Assembly: GCA_019308995.1 (NCBI GenBank)
Contig: JAFDHD010000012.1
Span: 1-52,649 of the forward strand
From: Deltaproteobacteria bacterium
GTDB taxonomy: Bacteria > Desulfobacterota > Desulfarculia > Adiutricales > JAFDHD01
Reading direction: 5' to 3'
Length of the DNA stretch: 52,649 nt
Numbering within the stretch: position 1 is the first letter of the stretch; the number at the start of each line of letters is the position of its first letter. Below the pieces are notes generated by a model that did not search any database, had not been told where the DNA came from, and worked only from the letters and a program-made list of their open reading frames with translations. Position numbers and translations under genes: made by a program. Positions 16,568 to 24,794 of this stretch are shown in pieces.

Positions 16568-16849
16568 TTGGATGAGAAAGCCATCCTTGACCAGCTCGAA
16601 GAGCTGGCTCAGACCCTGAGTATACAGGTTCGGTACGAATCCATTGAAATCGAAGGTTCATTTTATGCCGGGGATCTTTGCCGGTTAAAAGGGGAAAATA
16701 TTTTAATTATCAACCCCGAGGCCACGATAAAGGACAAGATTCAAATTTTTGCCAGAGCGGTCAAACGTTTTGACCTCAATCAGGTCTATATCCGTCCGGC
16801 CTTAAGGGAATTTTTAAGCAAGAAAGGCCAAGAAGAAAAGGAAAGATAG
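16568..16849 (+). CDS. Small soluble protein of unknown function
   Basis: The 93-residue protein begins (D)EKAILDQLEELAQTLSIQ and continues with VRYESIEIEGSFYAGDLCRL, then ENILIINPEATIKDKIQIFA. It ends in a lysine-rich tail. I do not recognise the family. No membrane segment or metal motif is seen. No ATG exists; GAGGAG at 16552-16557 lies about ten bases before a TTG at 16568, so that TTG is preferred over the TTG at 16550, which would lie ahead of the ribosome site. The gene follows DUF350 by about 50 bases and probably belongs to the same unit. Confidence 0.6.
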   Translation: MDEKAILDQLEELAQTLSIQVRYESIEIEGSFYAGDLCRLKGENILIINPEATIKDKIQIFARAVKRFDLNQVYIRPALREFLSKKGQEEKER

Positions 16850-17547
16850 CGATTGGTAAAAGAATTTTCCGTTTATGCTTTTTTAGAATAAATAAAAGGA
16901 GAGATTGTTTCACTACGCTTTTAAGAAACTGTTTTTTTATTTCAGGATTTACTAGTATGAAATCCATTGTATTTGCACGTTTTTTTATTAACATATGAAA
17001 GACCGGAAATATACGGGCGGGGATAAACCCCGCCCCTACAATACCGATTTAGAGTTTTAGAGTAGGGGCGGGGTTTATCCCCGCCCTCTTTAAAAAACTT
17101 GAAAACAGTTTCTTTGTCAAATAACCCTGCGGCTTCGGCCAGAGGGCCGGGGGGGCTTGCAATGACATTTCCTGGTATGGCTATAAGCTGTGATTGCGAG
17201 GAAAATTAACCACGAAGTACCCATTAAGAAGCAATCCTTGAATTTTCAATCGGAATGTATTTTTAACATACTCTCTAAACATCAAAGTATAGATGTGAAT
17301 AGTCTTGAATAGGCGTTCCTTCAGCCTGTTGGGTCGAACCCTTCCGCCGGTTGTCCCTATAAAGTAAAATTGAAAAATTGCCAGCCATTGTCAATGTTTC
17401 TTCTATAATCGCTGCCTTGACTTTTAAAAGGAAAAAGTGGAAAATAGAATCATCAAAAAATGATTTTAAACCATGAGTTCTTTTTCGTCAGAAAAGATTG
17501 AAACATGAAATATCAGGATAAATGGTAAAGAAGGAGAATTTATAACC
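16850..17547. other. Long intergenic region with palindromic repeats
   Basis: About 700 bases carry no convincing gene. The main element is a large inverted repeat at 17015-17086. Near 17110-17165 the sequence GGCTTGCAATGACA and a later GATTGCGAGGA resemble degenerate copies of a widespread short intergenic repeat. The 3' end contains AAGAAGGAG, the ribosome site of the thiolase gene at 17548. Confidence 0.5.
17015..17086. repeat. 25-bp perfect inverted repeat of self-complementary arms
   Basis: Positions 17015-17039 and 17062-17086 are exact reverse complements separated by 22 AT-rich bases. Each arm is itself a hairpin: GGGCGGGG-ATAAA-CCCCGCCC in the first, with GTAGG at the outer end. The pattern fits a REP/BIME-like pair rather than a simple terminator. 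Confidence 0.85.
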
Positions 17548-18792
17548 ATGCGTACAGTTAAAATTATTGGCGCCGCAATGACAAAATTTGGAAAACACCT
17601 GGATCGTAATCTGAAGTCTCTTGTGGGTGAGAGCGTTGAAGGCGCGCTCCAGGATGCCGATGTAACAAGGGAACAACTCGAAGGCGCCTGGGTTGGCAAT
17701 GCGTCCCAAGGCGTGCTGCAGGGGCAGGAAAGCATTCGCGGACAGGTCGTGCTCAGGGAAATAGGGATCGGCGGTATCCCGGTTGTCAACGTGGAGAATG
17801 CCTGTGCTTCCTCGGCTACCGCCCTGAACGGCGCCTGGGCCATGGTAGCTTTAGGCGAAATGGAACTCGCGCTGGTGGTGGGCATGGAGAAGATGTATTT
17901 TGAAGACCGCAGCCGCGTTTTTCCAGCCTTTACAGGGTGCATGGACGTTGAACTGCTGGCTCAGACCATGGCTTCGTTCAAAAAAGCGGAAGAACGAATC
18001 GAGCAGGAAAGGAAGGTTAAAGGAGAAGCCGAAAAAAAGAAGTCCGGACAGCGTACCGTGTTCATGGACGTATATGCCATGGCTGCCCGTTATCATATGG
18101 AACGATATGGCACCACCCAAAGACAGCTGGCAGTGATATCCTCTAAAAACCACTTTCACTCCTCCATGAACCCTTTGGCCCAGTATCAAACCAAGTTCAC
18201 CGTGGAGGAGGTTCTCGCGGCGCCTGAAGTGGCTTGGCCTTTGACCCGTCCGATGTGTTCTCCCATCGGGGACGGCGCTGCTGCTGCGATTGTTTGTTCT
18301 GAAGAGTTTGCCAAAAAAATCGGGGCGCAGCACACAGTGGATGTCGCGGCCTGTGTTATAGCCAGCGGTGCTGATCCAAAGGAGGGAGAGGAAAGGAGCC
18401 TGACGAAACTGGCTAAAAAGGCTTATGAAAAGGCAGGTATCGGCCCCGAAGACTTAGATGTGGCTGAAGTTCACGACGCCACTGCCATTGGTGAACTTAC
18501 ATCCACCGAGTCCTTGCTGTTCTGTCCAGAGGGTGAGGGCGGTCCCTTTGCCGAGGCCGGACACACCACCCTGGGAGGGAAACTGCCAGTTAACGTCTCA
18601 GGCGGCCTGGAATCCCAGGGACATCCCATCGGCGCCACCGGAATCCGGCAGGTGGTTGAACTCTACTGGCACCTGACCAACCGTGCCGGGAAAAGGCAGG
18701 TCCAAGGCGCCAGAGTCGGGTTGGCTCAAAATGCCGGTGGGACCGTGCGAGGCTCTGAAGGCGCCATGTCCGTGACTATCTTGAAAACGTAA
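17548..18792 (+). CDS. Thiolase-family acetyl-CoA acetyltransferase (SCP-x-like)
   Basis: The 414-residue protein is a second thiolase paralogue, longer than the one at 12356. The active cysteine is in VENACASSATALNGAW. The C-terminal catalytic His lies in SGGLESQGHPIGATGIRQ, and the last segment is GLAQNAGGTVRGSEG with a cysteine-poor ending. About 30 extra lysine/glutamate-rich residues (FKKAEERIEQERKVKGEAEK) are inserted after the first domain. Two features differ from the DUF35-partner thiolase: no DUF35 gene is adjacent, and the last catalytic Cys of the G-G-C-N type is replaced by NAGG. It may form or cleave a 3-oxoacyl-CoA. AAGAAGGAG is upstream of ATG 17548. Confidence 0.82.
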   Translation: MRTVKIIGAAMTKFGKHLDRNLKSLVGESVEGALQDADVTREQLEGAWVGNASQGVLQGQESIRGQVVLREIGIGGIPVVNVENACASSATALNGAWAMVALGEMELALVVGMEKMYFEDRSRVFPAFTGCMDVELLAQTMASFKKAEERIEQERKVKGEAEKKKSGQRTVFMDVYAMAARYHMERYGTTQRQLAVISSKNHFHSSMNPLAQYQTKFTVEEVLAAPEVAWPLTRPMCSPIGDGAAAAIVCSEEFAKKIGAQHTVDVAACVIASGADPKEGEERSLTKLAKKAYEKAGIGPEDLDVAEVHDATAIGELTSTESLLFCPEGEGGPFAEAGHTTLGGKLPVNVSGGLESQGHPIGATGIRQVVELYWHLTNRAGKRQVQGARVGLAQNAGGTVRGSEGAMSVTILKT

Positions 18793-18918
18793 AAAAGAGC
18801 CTGGCTTCAAAAAGACATGGCCTGTTTTTTTTGAAACTGGAGTGAAATTGGCCACAAAGCCTGCCAGAAAAGGGTTACGCTTTTTTTGTTTTCAGCCCTG
18901 CCGCACGAGGGAGTAGCG

Positions 18919-19440
18919 ATGTTCCAAGGCGTTTTTCTGGCACTGGCAATTATTATCGCGATAGTTTTCGCCGGGTTTATATTTTTAAGCCTTGTTTCTT
19001 ACCCAATATTTGCAATTCTTTATGTGCTGTGTGCGTCTGGGATCTTAATTGCTGCTCTTTCTCTTTCAGGTAAGATCAGCGGATCCTTTATAGATGGGAT
19101 ATTAGGCGCGAGCCGCAGAAAAAGGAGCTTTCGTGAACAGCTTTCCGGCGATCTGGAAAGAACAAAGGAGTGCAAAAGGAAGGAGGACTTCGGCCAGGCC
19201 CTTTGCATGATAAATGAATATCTCGATCAAGACCCGGACTACCCCGAGGCTCTTTATCTGAAAGCTCAGATTTTATCGGAAGGATTTGGAAGGTTCGCGG
19301 AAGCGCGGAGGTATCTTAAACAGATAATTCAAATGATTCCAGACGACCAAACCTTCCATCGCTGGGCTTTAAGTTATTATGATGAAGTGAAAGAGATGGA
19401 GAAGAGAGAGGAGACGCAATTAACATCAAATGAAAAATAA
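18919..19440 (+). CDS. Membrane-anchored TPR-like protein
   Basis: The 173-residue protein has two hydrophobic segments (ALAIIIAIVFAGFIFLSLVS and the next, FAILYVLCASGILIAALSL). These are followed by a soluble region with two TPR-like helices: FGQALCMINEYLDQDPDYPE, then ALYLKAQILSEGFGRFAEAR. TPR repeats mediate protein contacts. ATG 18919 is preferred because GAGGGAG lies nine bases upstream; a TTG at 18886 would add eleven residues. The role is unknown. It lies between a thiolase gene and a minus-strand cluster, so it may be a single-gene unit. Confidence 0.65.
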   Translation: MFQGVFLALAIIIAIVFAGFIFLSLVSYPIFAILYVLCASGILIAALSLSGKISGSFIDGILGASRRKRSFREQLSGDLERTKECKRKEDFGQALCMINEYLDQDPDYPEALYLKAQILSEGFGRFAEARRYLKQIIQMIPDDQTFHRWALSYYDEVKEMEKREETQLTSNEK

Positions 19441-19555
19441 ACAGGCTTCTTTGCGGGTCTTTGGACATAGATTTTTCCGAAACTCCTCAATTGCTTGATT
19501 TCATTAGCTAGACGGAGGAAAAGAACTCGAGACGCTCAATTATCATGGAGCGGGA

Positions 19556-19771
19556 TCACTCTTCTATCGGCATGACCCAGATAATATTATCTTTGTTTAC
19601 GATAATGACTTTGTCTGCCTCACCTTCCACGACAGCGTTAAATACAGTGATAAACTGATCTTTATTTAAATAAAACCAATCGGAAAGTCGACTCGATTTC
19701 GGACCAATATTGATTTTACCTTTCATCGTTGTTCCATCTGTGCATCTGACTATCACCTCTTGGACGTTCAT
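19556..19771 (-). CDS. Small conserved protein of unknown function
   Basis: The 71-residue protein begins MNVQEVIVRCTDGTTMKGKI and continues NIGPKSSRLSDWFYLNKDQF. The phrase R-L-S-D followed by N and F-I recurs in a group of small bacterial proteins of unknown role (a DUF6812-like pattern, from memory and not checked). GAGGGAGAG lies seven bases before ATG 19771, which fixes the start. No membrane segment is present. It lies downstream of the sirtuin gene in the same direction, 64 bases away. Confidence 0.6.
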   Translation of the reverse strand: MNVQEVIVRCTDGTTMKGKINIGPKSSRLSDWFYLNKDQFITVFNAVVEGEADKVIIVNKDNIIWVMPIEE

Positions 19772-19834
19772 TTTTAATCTCTCCCTCGTTCCTTTTAAAG
19801 ACAAGCCTGAATGGAAACAGGTTGAAATATAGCC

Positions 19835-20545
19835 TCAGTTCGCTATCTTCTCCTTGAGTAGCTGAATCGCCTTCGGAAGCACATCTGTTATCCCTTCCTC
19901 AAACCGAAGGTGGCATACGCGGTCAAAAGGTGTTTCGCCCTGATTGATAATAATCAACTTGGCGCCAGCCTCCATCGCCACTCTAGGCATGGTAGCCGCT
20001 GGAGTGACCACGAGGCTGGACCCCACGACGATGAACAGATCGCACTTCTGAGAATGCTCAAACGATTCCATGAGGTCTTTCGAGGGTAGAGAATCACCAA
20101 AGTCCACCACACTCGACTTTAAATCACCCCCACACTCACATTTTTCAACACCTTCTGATTTCGGGTAGGTCTTTTCGCAGCGCACACACCTGAGCCGCGC
20201 GAGGTTTCCGTGAAGTTCGGCCAGCATATCAAAAGGGATGCCGGATTTGAGGTGTAAGTTGTCTATGTTTTGAGAGATCAAAAAGGCGAGCTTCCCCATG
20301 TTCATCAGATCAACAATAGCCATATGGCCTTCATTGGGTTCAGTAGCAGTCCAATCCCGATCACGTGGTCTCGGCGCCAGCCCTTTGTCCCTGCGGGTCC
20401 AGACGCCGTCAGGCCCTCGAAAATCAGGAAGTCCTGAGTCTGTGCTGATTCCAGCGCCAGTGAAGATAACGAGTCTCTCGGCCTCGGCTATCCACTGGGC
20501 CAGAGTTTGAATCCGGTCCTCGAGATCCTGATCAGTAGTCGTCAT
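19835..20545 (-). CDS. Sir2-family NAD-dependent protein deacylase (SIRT6/7-like)
   Basis: The 236-residue protein has all core sirtuin motifs: TGAGISTDSGLPDFRGPDGV for NAD binding, SQNIDNLHLKSG, catalytic His112 in AELHGNL, and a zinc module with Cys120, Cys123, Cys136 and Cys138 (CVRC and CECGG). The enzyme removes acyl groups from lysines with use of NAD. The G-P-D-G-V-W-T and LAELHGN phrases resemble the SIRT6/SIRT7 branch more than E. coli CobB. In a bacterium with much acyl-CoA flux, a role in keeping acyl-CoA synthetases active is plausible but not shown. It is the first gene of a minus-strand pair. Confidence 0.88.
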   Translation of the reverse strand: MTTTDQDLEDRIQTLAQWIAEAERLVIFTGAGISTDSGLPDFRGPDGVWTRRDKGLAPRPRDRDWTATEPNEGHMAIVDLMNMGKLAFLISQNIDNLHLKSGIPFDMLAELHGNLARLRCVRCEKTYPKSEGVEKCECGGDLKSSVVDFGDSLPSKDLMESFEHSQKCDLFIVVGSSLVVTPAATMPRVAMEAGAKLIIINQGETPFDRVCHLRFEEGITDVLPKAIQLLKEKIAN

Positions 20546-20814
20546 CTTTAGCCTCCTTATGCGATCTGCCAGCTAACTAATGATTTTATTACAAAATGCC
20601 TCTGGATATTGTTTGTATCACTATTTATTATAATATTAAGGGAATATGGAAATATTCCCAGCCTCTTGTAAGACATCAGAAAGCAACTGCTTTTTTTCTT
20701 TTACACAGTGGCAGGATAACATTTAAATGAGCGGGGTCAAGAAAAAATAAATAGAACAAGGCCATGCATCCCTTGAATCAATAAAATCCAATCATAGGTT
20801 AAAAGTATGAGCGA

Positions 20815-22053
20815 TCAGCCTTCTATGGCCGATTTGAGAAGAGCGTGCAAGAGAACATTCGCCCCGGCCTCGCAGTCTTCCCAGGTTGTATTTTCCAATT
20901 CCACATGGCTTCGGCCGCCGATGCTTGGAACAAAAATCATGGCTGTCGGGGCGACCATCGCCATATAGCTGGCGTCATGTCCGGCCCCACTGACCATGGG
21001 GTGGGTTGAATACCCTAGGTGTTTGGCCGTCTTTATGATCTTTTCCACCAGACGCTCATTAAAAGGTGTGTGTTTCACCTTCCAGGTCTCCTCCAGCCGA
21101 AGAGAGCAGCCTCGCTCTGAGGCAATATTCTTAAAATCCTGTTTAACATCCTCCCAGGCTCTGGCGACCAGATCGTCATCCCACGATCTGATGTCTATTG
21201 TAATATGCACCTGATCCGGAATAATGTTTCGAGAATTGGGGTGATTGTGTATTTCACCCACCGTAGCGACCATGCTGCCTCCCATTCTGGCAGGGAGATC
21301 GTTGACCTTGAGAATCATCTCTGCCGCGGCACATAAGGCATCGCTGCGGCCTTCCATGGGGGTGGGGCCGACCTGATTCGCCGTGCCACTCACATACACG
21401 TCAGACCAGTGGAGGCAGAAGATGCCTTTGGGGACGCCAATGGTTTTGCCTTCTTTTTCTAAAATTGGACCCTGCTCGATGTGATATTCGTAGTAGGCAT
21501 GTATTGGCCAGCTTTTAGCAGGGGTATTTGTTTTATATCCTATTCTTTGCAGTTCATCCTCAAACCTTTTTCCATGAATGTCTGTCCTGCCATAAACCCA
21601 ACCAATATCCAGTTCGCCGGACCAGACACCAGAACCGACCATGGCAGGAGAAAAACGGGAGCCCTCCTCGTTCGTCCAGTCAACCACGACAACAGGCCTC
21701 CTGGTCTCAATGTTGTTGTCATTCAAGGTTTTTAGAACCTCAAGGCCTGCCATAACCCCGAGAACCCCGTCAAATCGGCCTCCTTTGGGTTGAGAATCGA
21801 GGTGTGAGCCGGTCATGACAGGGGAAAGGTCTTCCCTGCCAGGCCTCGTCCCGAAAATATTTCCCATCTCATCAATAACAACCTCTAGCTTCATTTCTTT
21901 AAGCCACTCGATCAACAGGTCCCTGGCTTTTTTGTCTTCATCCGACAGGGCCAGGCGGTGAACACCACCCCCGGAAGTTGCCCCAATTTTAGCCATGGCT
22001 TCCAAAGATTTTCGAAGGCGCGCCCCATTAACCCTCAGTGTGTCTGGTTCCAT
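20815..22053 (-). CDS. M20-family amidohydrolase (N-carbamoyl-L-amino acid hydrolase / allantoate amidohydrolase-like)
   Basis: The 412-residue protein has the M20/AmaB motifs. GSHLDSQPKGGRFDGVLGVM supplies His and Asp metal ligands, WTNEEGSRF supplies the catalytic and ligand Glu, and SGAGHDASYMAMVAPTAMIF is the distal His-Asp motif. Enzymes of this group hydrolyse N-carbamoyl amino acids, allantoate or ureidoglycine-type substrates. The substrate cannot be told from the sequence. ATG 22053 is favoured: AAAGGAG lies nine bases upstream, and an ATG eleven codons earlier has no ribosome site. Its length is normal for the family. It stands alone. Confidence 0.85.
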   Translation of the reverse strand: MEPDTLRVNGARLRKSLEAMAKIGATSGGGVHRLALSDEDKKARDLLIEWLKEMKLEVVIDEMGNIFGTRPGREDLSPVMTGSHLDSQPKGGRFDGVLGVMAGLEVLKTLNDNNIETRRPVVVVDWTNEEGSRFSPAMVGSGVWSGELDIGWVYGRTDIHGKRFEDELQRIGYKTNTPAKSWPIHAYYEYHIEQGPILEKEGKTIGVPKGIFCLHWSDVYVSGTANQVGPTPMEGRSDALCAAAEMILKVNDLPARMGGSMVATVGEIHNHPNSRNIIPDQVHITIDIRSWDDDLVARAWEDVKQDFKNIASERGCSLRLEETWKVKHTPFNERLVEKIIKTAKHLGYSTHPMVSGAGHDASYMAMVAPTAMIFVPSIGGRSHVELENTTWEDCEAGANVLLHALLKSAIEG

Positions 22054-22257
22054 CGAATAGCTCCTTTCATCTTTCTCCATGCCCAAACTAAGCCTTATAG
22101 CATATCTTCTCTTAGTTGATTACAATTAAAAATCGCCTTTAAAGGGTTGGGTTTTCAGTGTATAAAATATTTGCAGTAATGTTGATATTTATGGTAAAAA
22201 TTAAAAGGCTTTCAGGCTTACATTTCTAATTGAATCAGATTGCTCTGAGCATTACCC

Positions 22258-23055
22258 ATGGATATTTTCGACGACACCATAAAACAGATTAAACAATGGT
22301 TTAATCAAAAAGGAAACGAAGGGAACGTTTGGCAATATTTTACGCCCACATCGGCTCAAAAAATCAGGACTCATTCTCAGAATATCAATCAGGCCGGAAC
22401 GAATCCGCCTCTGATTTTAAAAGAGGACACCTGCCTCGAACTTGGCCATCCCTCAGTGGGTTCCTGCAACATGACCCTCGCAACCCACAATCCCTCGCTT
22501 GTTGAAAACGGCCGCATTACGCTGGTCGGTCCTGAGATTTCTGCAATGAAAACGCCAAAAGTCCCATTTGCACAGCTTGTGATCGTCTGCTGCCAAGGCG
22601 ATATAGGAGATACCTCTTCAAAGATGGACAGAGAGTTGCATCTATTCGTTCAATCCGATGGATACATGATCCGAAGTATGCCCAATCTGATCTGGGCCCG
22701 GGTGAGCAAGGATGCGGTCCGGTCAGGCTTTTCCATAAAAGAGCTTGGCTCAAGGATTTTAGATTCACTGAGCTTTGAATTTCAGGATATCACAAAGGCT
22801 GAGGTTTTTTTCGTCACCAGCAGCCGGGAGGACGTTTCCGCTCTGAATGACATCGTTGAGGCTGCACGCGGCAGGTTGCGAAAATTACTAGCATTTAATG
22901 TTGCTGATGATGGCACATATGAGTGTACGTTAGCGCTCGACTGTAACGAATGTCCGGAGCAGCCGGTATGTGACAGCATACGCGAAGTGATAAAGATTCG
23001 CAAAGGTGACCGCATCATCACGTTCGGCCAAGACGCTGTAAGCGAAACGAATTGA
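22258..23055 (+). CDS. Acetyl-CoA synthase beta-subunit (CdhC/AcsB)-like protein without the C-G-C nickel motif
   Basis: The 265-residue protein aligns from about residue 52 with CdhC/AcsB (acetyl-CoA synthase) as I recall it. Matching phrases are CLELGHPSVG for V-E-L-G-G-P, NPSLVENGRITLVGPEISAM for the D-G-K-x-T-V-I-G-P-E-L-S-x-M segment, RELHLF for R-R-V-H-D-F, and LIWARVSKDAV for I-W-x-R-V-S-K-D-A. The following region has four cysteines, Cys223, 229, 232 and 238 (YECTLALDCNECPEQPVC), near where the A-cluster [4Fe-4S] ligands lie in CdhC. The later C-G-C that binds the distal nickel is missing. It may be a truncated ACS-like scaffold or electron carrier. A CooC-type ATPase gene follows 63 bases later. 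No CO dehydrogenase is present. Confidence 0.65.
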   Translation: MDIFDDTIKQIKQWFNQKGNEGNVWQYFTPTSAQKIRTHSQNINQAGTNPPLILKEDTCLELGHPSVGSCNMTLATHNPSLVENGRITLVGPEISAMKTPKVPFAQLVIVCCQGDIGDTSSKMDRELHLFVQSDGYMIRSMPNLIWARVSKDAVRSGFSIKELGSRILDSLSFEFQDITKAEVFFVTSSREDVSALNDIVEAARGRLRKLLAFNVADDGTYECTLALDCNECPEQPVCDSIREVIKIRKGDRIITFGQDAVSETN

Positions 23056-23118
23056 TTCTGTCAATGCCCGACGCCAAGGCGTGCAGGCGAACTTGATCAG
23101 ATTTTTTTTAGGGATTTT

Positions 23119-23907
23119 ATGACCGCGTTAGCGTCACAAAAAAGGCTAGTCGCCGTCTGCGGCAAGGGCGGCAGCGGCAAGACCGCTCTGGTCGTTCTTA
23201 TAACCAAGTATCTCTTGCAAATCAGCCAGAGGAGGCTGCTGGTCATTGATGCGGACCCGACCATGAACCTTGCCCCGGTCCTGGGGGTGGAGGCCGAAAA
23301 AACAGTTAACGATATTCGCGAGAAGATTATTAAGGAGGCGCGGAGAGCCAGAGCCGCGGAACAATATCACCTGGCCCGCTCACTTGACTACATGCTGCTC
23401 GAAGCGCTCATAGAAACTAAAGAATTCAGCCTGCTCGTGATGGGCCGTCCGGATTCGCTTGGCTGCTACTGCCCGGTGAACGACCTGCTCAGGGAAGGCA
23501 TCGAGACCCTGACCAAGCATTTCGATGCAATCCTCATTGACGGTGAGGCAGGGGTAGAGCAAATAAGCCGGCAGGTGATCCGAAGCGTGGACACCACGAT
23601 CATCGTCTCTGACGTTTCCGGGCGCGGTTTTCAAACGGCAGCGCTTATCAAAAAAGTCATTGAATCTCATAAGATCATCAAATATAAAAAGATGGGCCTG
23701 GTTCTCAACCGGGTGCGCGGTGATGATTCAGCACTGCAGGAATACATCGCCCAAACAGGCCTCGAACTGTTCGGCTGCATCCCGGAGGATGAAAATATCA
23801 TGCGCTTCGACATGCAGGCCAGGCCCCTGCTTCAGGTACCGGATGATTCACCCGCCTTTATCGCTGTAAAGCAAATCCTTGCGCGGCTGGAATTATTAGG
23901 CCGTTAA
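23119..23907 (+). CDS. CooC/AcsF-type nickel-insertion ATPase homologue
   Basis: The 262-residue protein has a deviant Walker A (CGKGGSGKTA, residues 14-23), VIDADPTMNLAPVLGVE, and the diagnostic CooC segment GRPDSLGCYCPVNDLLREGI, with Cys116 and Cys118. In CooC the C-x-C pair binds nickel or zinc between two subunits, and ATP-dependent dimer changes drive metal insertion into CO dehydrogenase. AILIDGEAGVEQISRQVIRS and IIVSDVSGRGFQTA also fit the family. Here the client is not CO dehydrogenase, since none is nearby. It may serve the ACS-like protein upstream or another metal protein. The ribosome site is weak (TTTAGGG). Confidence 0.85.
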   Translation: MTALASQKRLVAVCGKGGSGKTALVVLITKYLLQISQRRLLVIDADPTMNLAPVLGVEAEKTVNDIREKIIKEARRARAAEQYHLARSLDYMLLEALIETKEFSLLVMGRPDSLGCYCPVNDLLREGIETLTKHFDAILIDGEAGVEQISRQVIRSVDTTIIVSDVSGRGFQTAALIKKVIESHKIIKYKKMGLVLNRVRGDDSALQEYIAQTGLELFGCIPEDENIMRFDMQARPLLQVPDDSPAFIAVKQILARLELLGR

Positions 23908-23971
23908 TCAGCTTAGAATTCACTGCCGCCTGTTCTCTATATAGGTACACGGAGAGAGGAGGGCTGTATTT

Positions 23972-24757
23972 TCAGTTTGAGGGGTTGTGTCTTTCTTTGG
24001 CCAGGAGCGCCGCGCCAAGGGCGCCCAGAATCTGGGGATCGGGTTCGATTTTTGTCAGTTTCAGCCCTAATTCTTCTTCAACATATTTAACTACGCCGCT
24101 GTTTTTGGCCACGCCGCCCACCAGGGCCACCTGCTCGATTAAACTGATCCGCCTCACCAGCGAAGACACCTTGCCAGCCACGGAGCGGTTGATCCCGGCG
24201 ATAATGTCGGCTCTATCTTTGCCTTCATTGACGTAAGTGATGACTTCACTCTCGGCAAAGACGCCGCATTGACTGGTGATGGAAACAGGGTCTTTGGCGT
24301 CGAAAGAAAGCTGACTTATCTGATCGAGCGGCAGCTCCAGGGCCTTGGCCATGACCTCGACAAATTTACCCGTTCCGGCGGCGCATTTCTCATTGGTCGT
24401 GGAATCCGTTATCTTGCCGTTATCGCCGATATTAAAGGCCCGAATACTCTGTCCGCCTGCGTCAATGACCGTACGCACCTCTGGATGAAGCCATTGAATG
24501 GCGCGGTTGAGGCAAATAACCTCTGGGGCGTCTCCATCACTAAAGGGAATCGTCTTTCTCCCAAAACCGGTGGCTATCGTATGTTCTATCTGGTCCTGAG
24601 AGAGGCTGGCCCTGGAGAGAGCCTTTTCCATGACTTCAACGGCAGCCTGCTTTGGAAGGTTTTTATAGGCCAGAGTTTCAAAGTCCAAGATGGTGTCATT
24701 TTCAAGAAGGACCATCTTTGCCGTAACCGTACCCAGATCGCAGCCCGCATATACCAA
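23972..24757 (-). CDS. BCR / 2-hydroxyacyl-CoA dehydratase activator ATPase (BcrA/BcrD/HgdC type), paralogue 1
   Basis: The 261-residue protein belongs to the BadF/BadG/BcrA/BcrD ATPase group (acetate-kinase/actin fold). The motifs are VYAGCDLGTVTAKMVLLEND, IATGFGRKTIPFSD, VIDAGGQSIRAFNI, EKCAAGTGKF with Cys125, and SQCGVFAESEVI with Cys164. The two cysteines of each subunit hold a [4Fe-4S] cluster at the dimer face, and ATP hydrolysis pushes an electron to the partner reductase or dehydratase. I choose TTG 24757 because AAGGAG lies nine bases upstream and gives the family length; a much longer open frame would overlap the next gene. It is the last gene of the four-gene operon. Confidence 0.87.
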   Translation of the reverse strand: MVYAGCDLGTVTAKMVLLENDTILDFETLAYKNLPKQAAVEVMEKALSRASLSQDQIEHTIATGFGRKTIPFSDGDAPEVICLNRAIQWLHPEVRTVIDAGGQSIRAFNIGDNGKITDSTTNEKCAAGTGKFVEVMAKALELPLDQISQLSFDAKDPVSITSQCGVFAESEVITYVNEGKDRADIIAGINRSVAGKVSSLVRRISLIEQVALVGGVAKNSGVVKYVEEELGLKLTKIEPDPQILGALGAALLAKERHNPSN

Positions 24758-24794
24758 TTTCAGTCGCTCCTTATTCTTACTGCCTGATGTCGCC

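Noticed and set aside
22258-23907. A Wood-Ljungdahl CODH/ACS operon
   Set aside because: No CO dehydrogenase catalytic subunit, no corrinoid protein (AcsC/D) and no methyltransferase is nearby. Only a partial ACS-like protein and a CooC-type ATPase are present.
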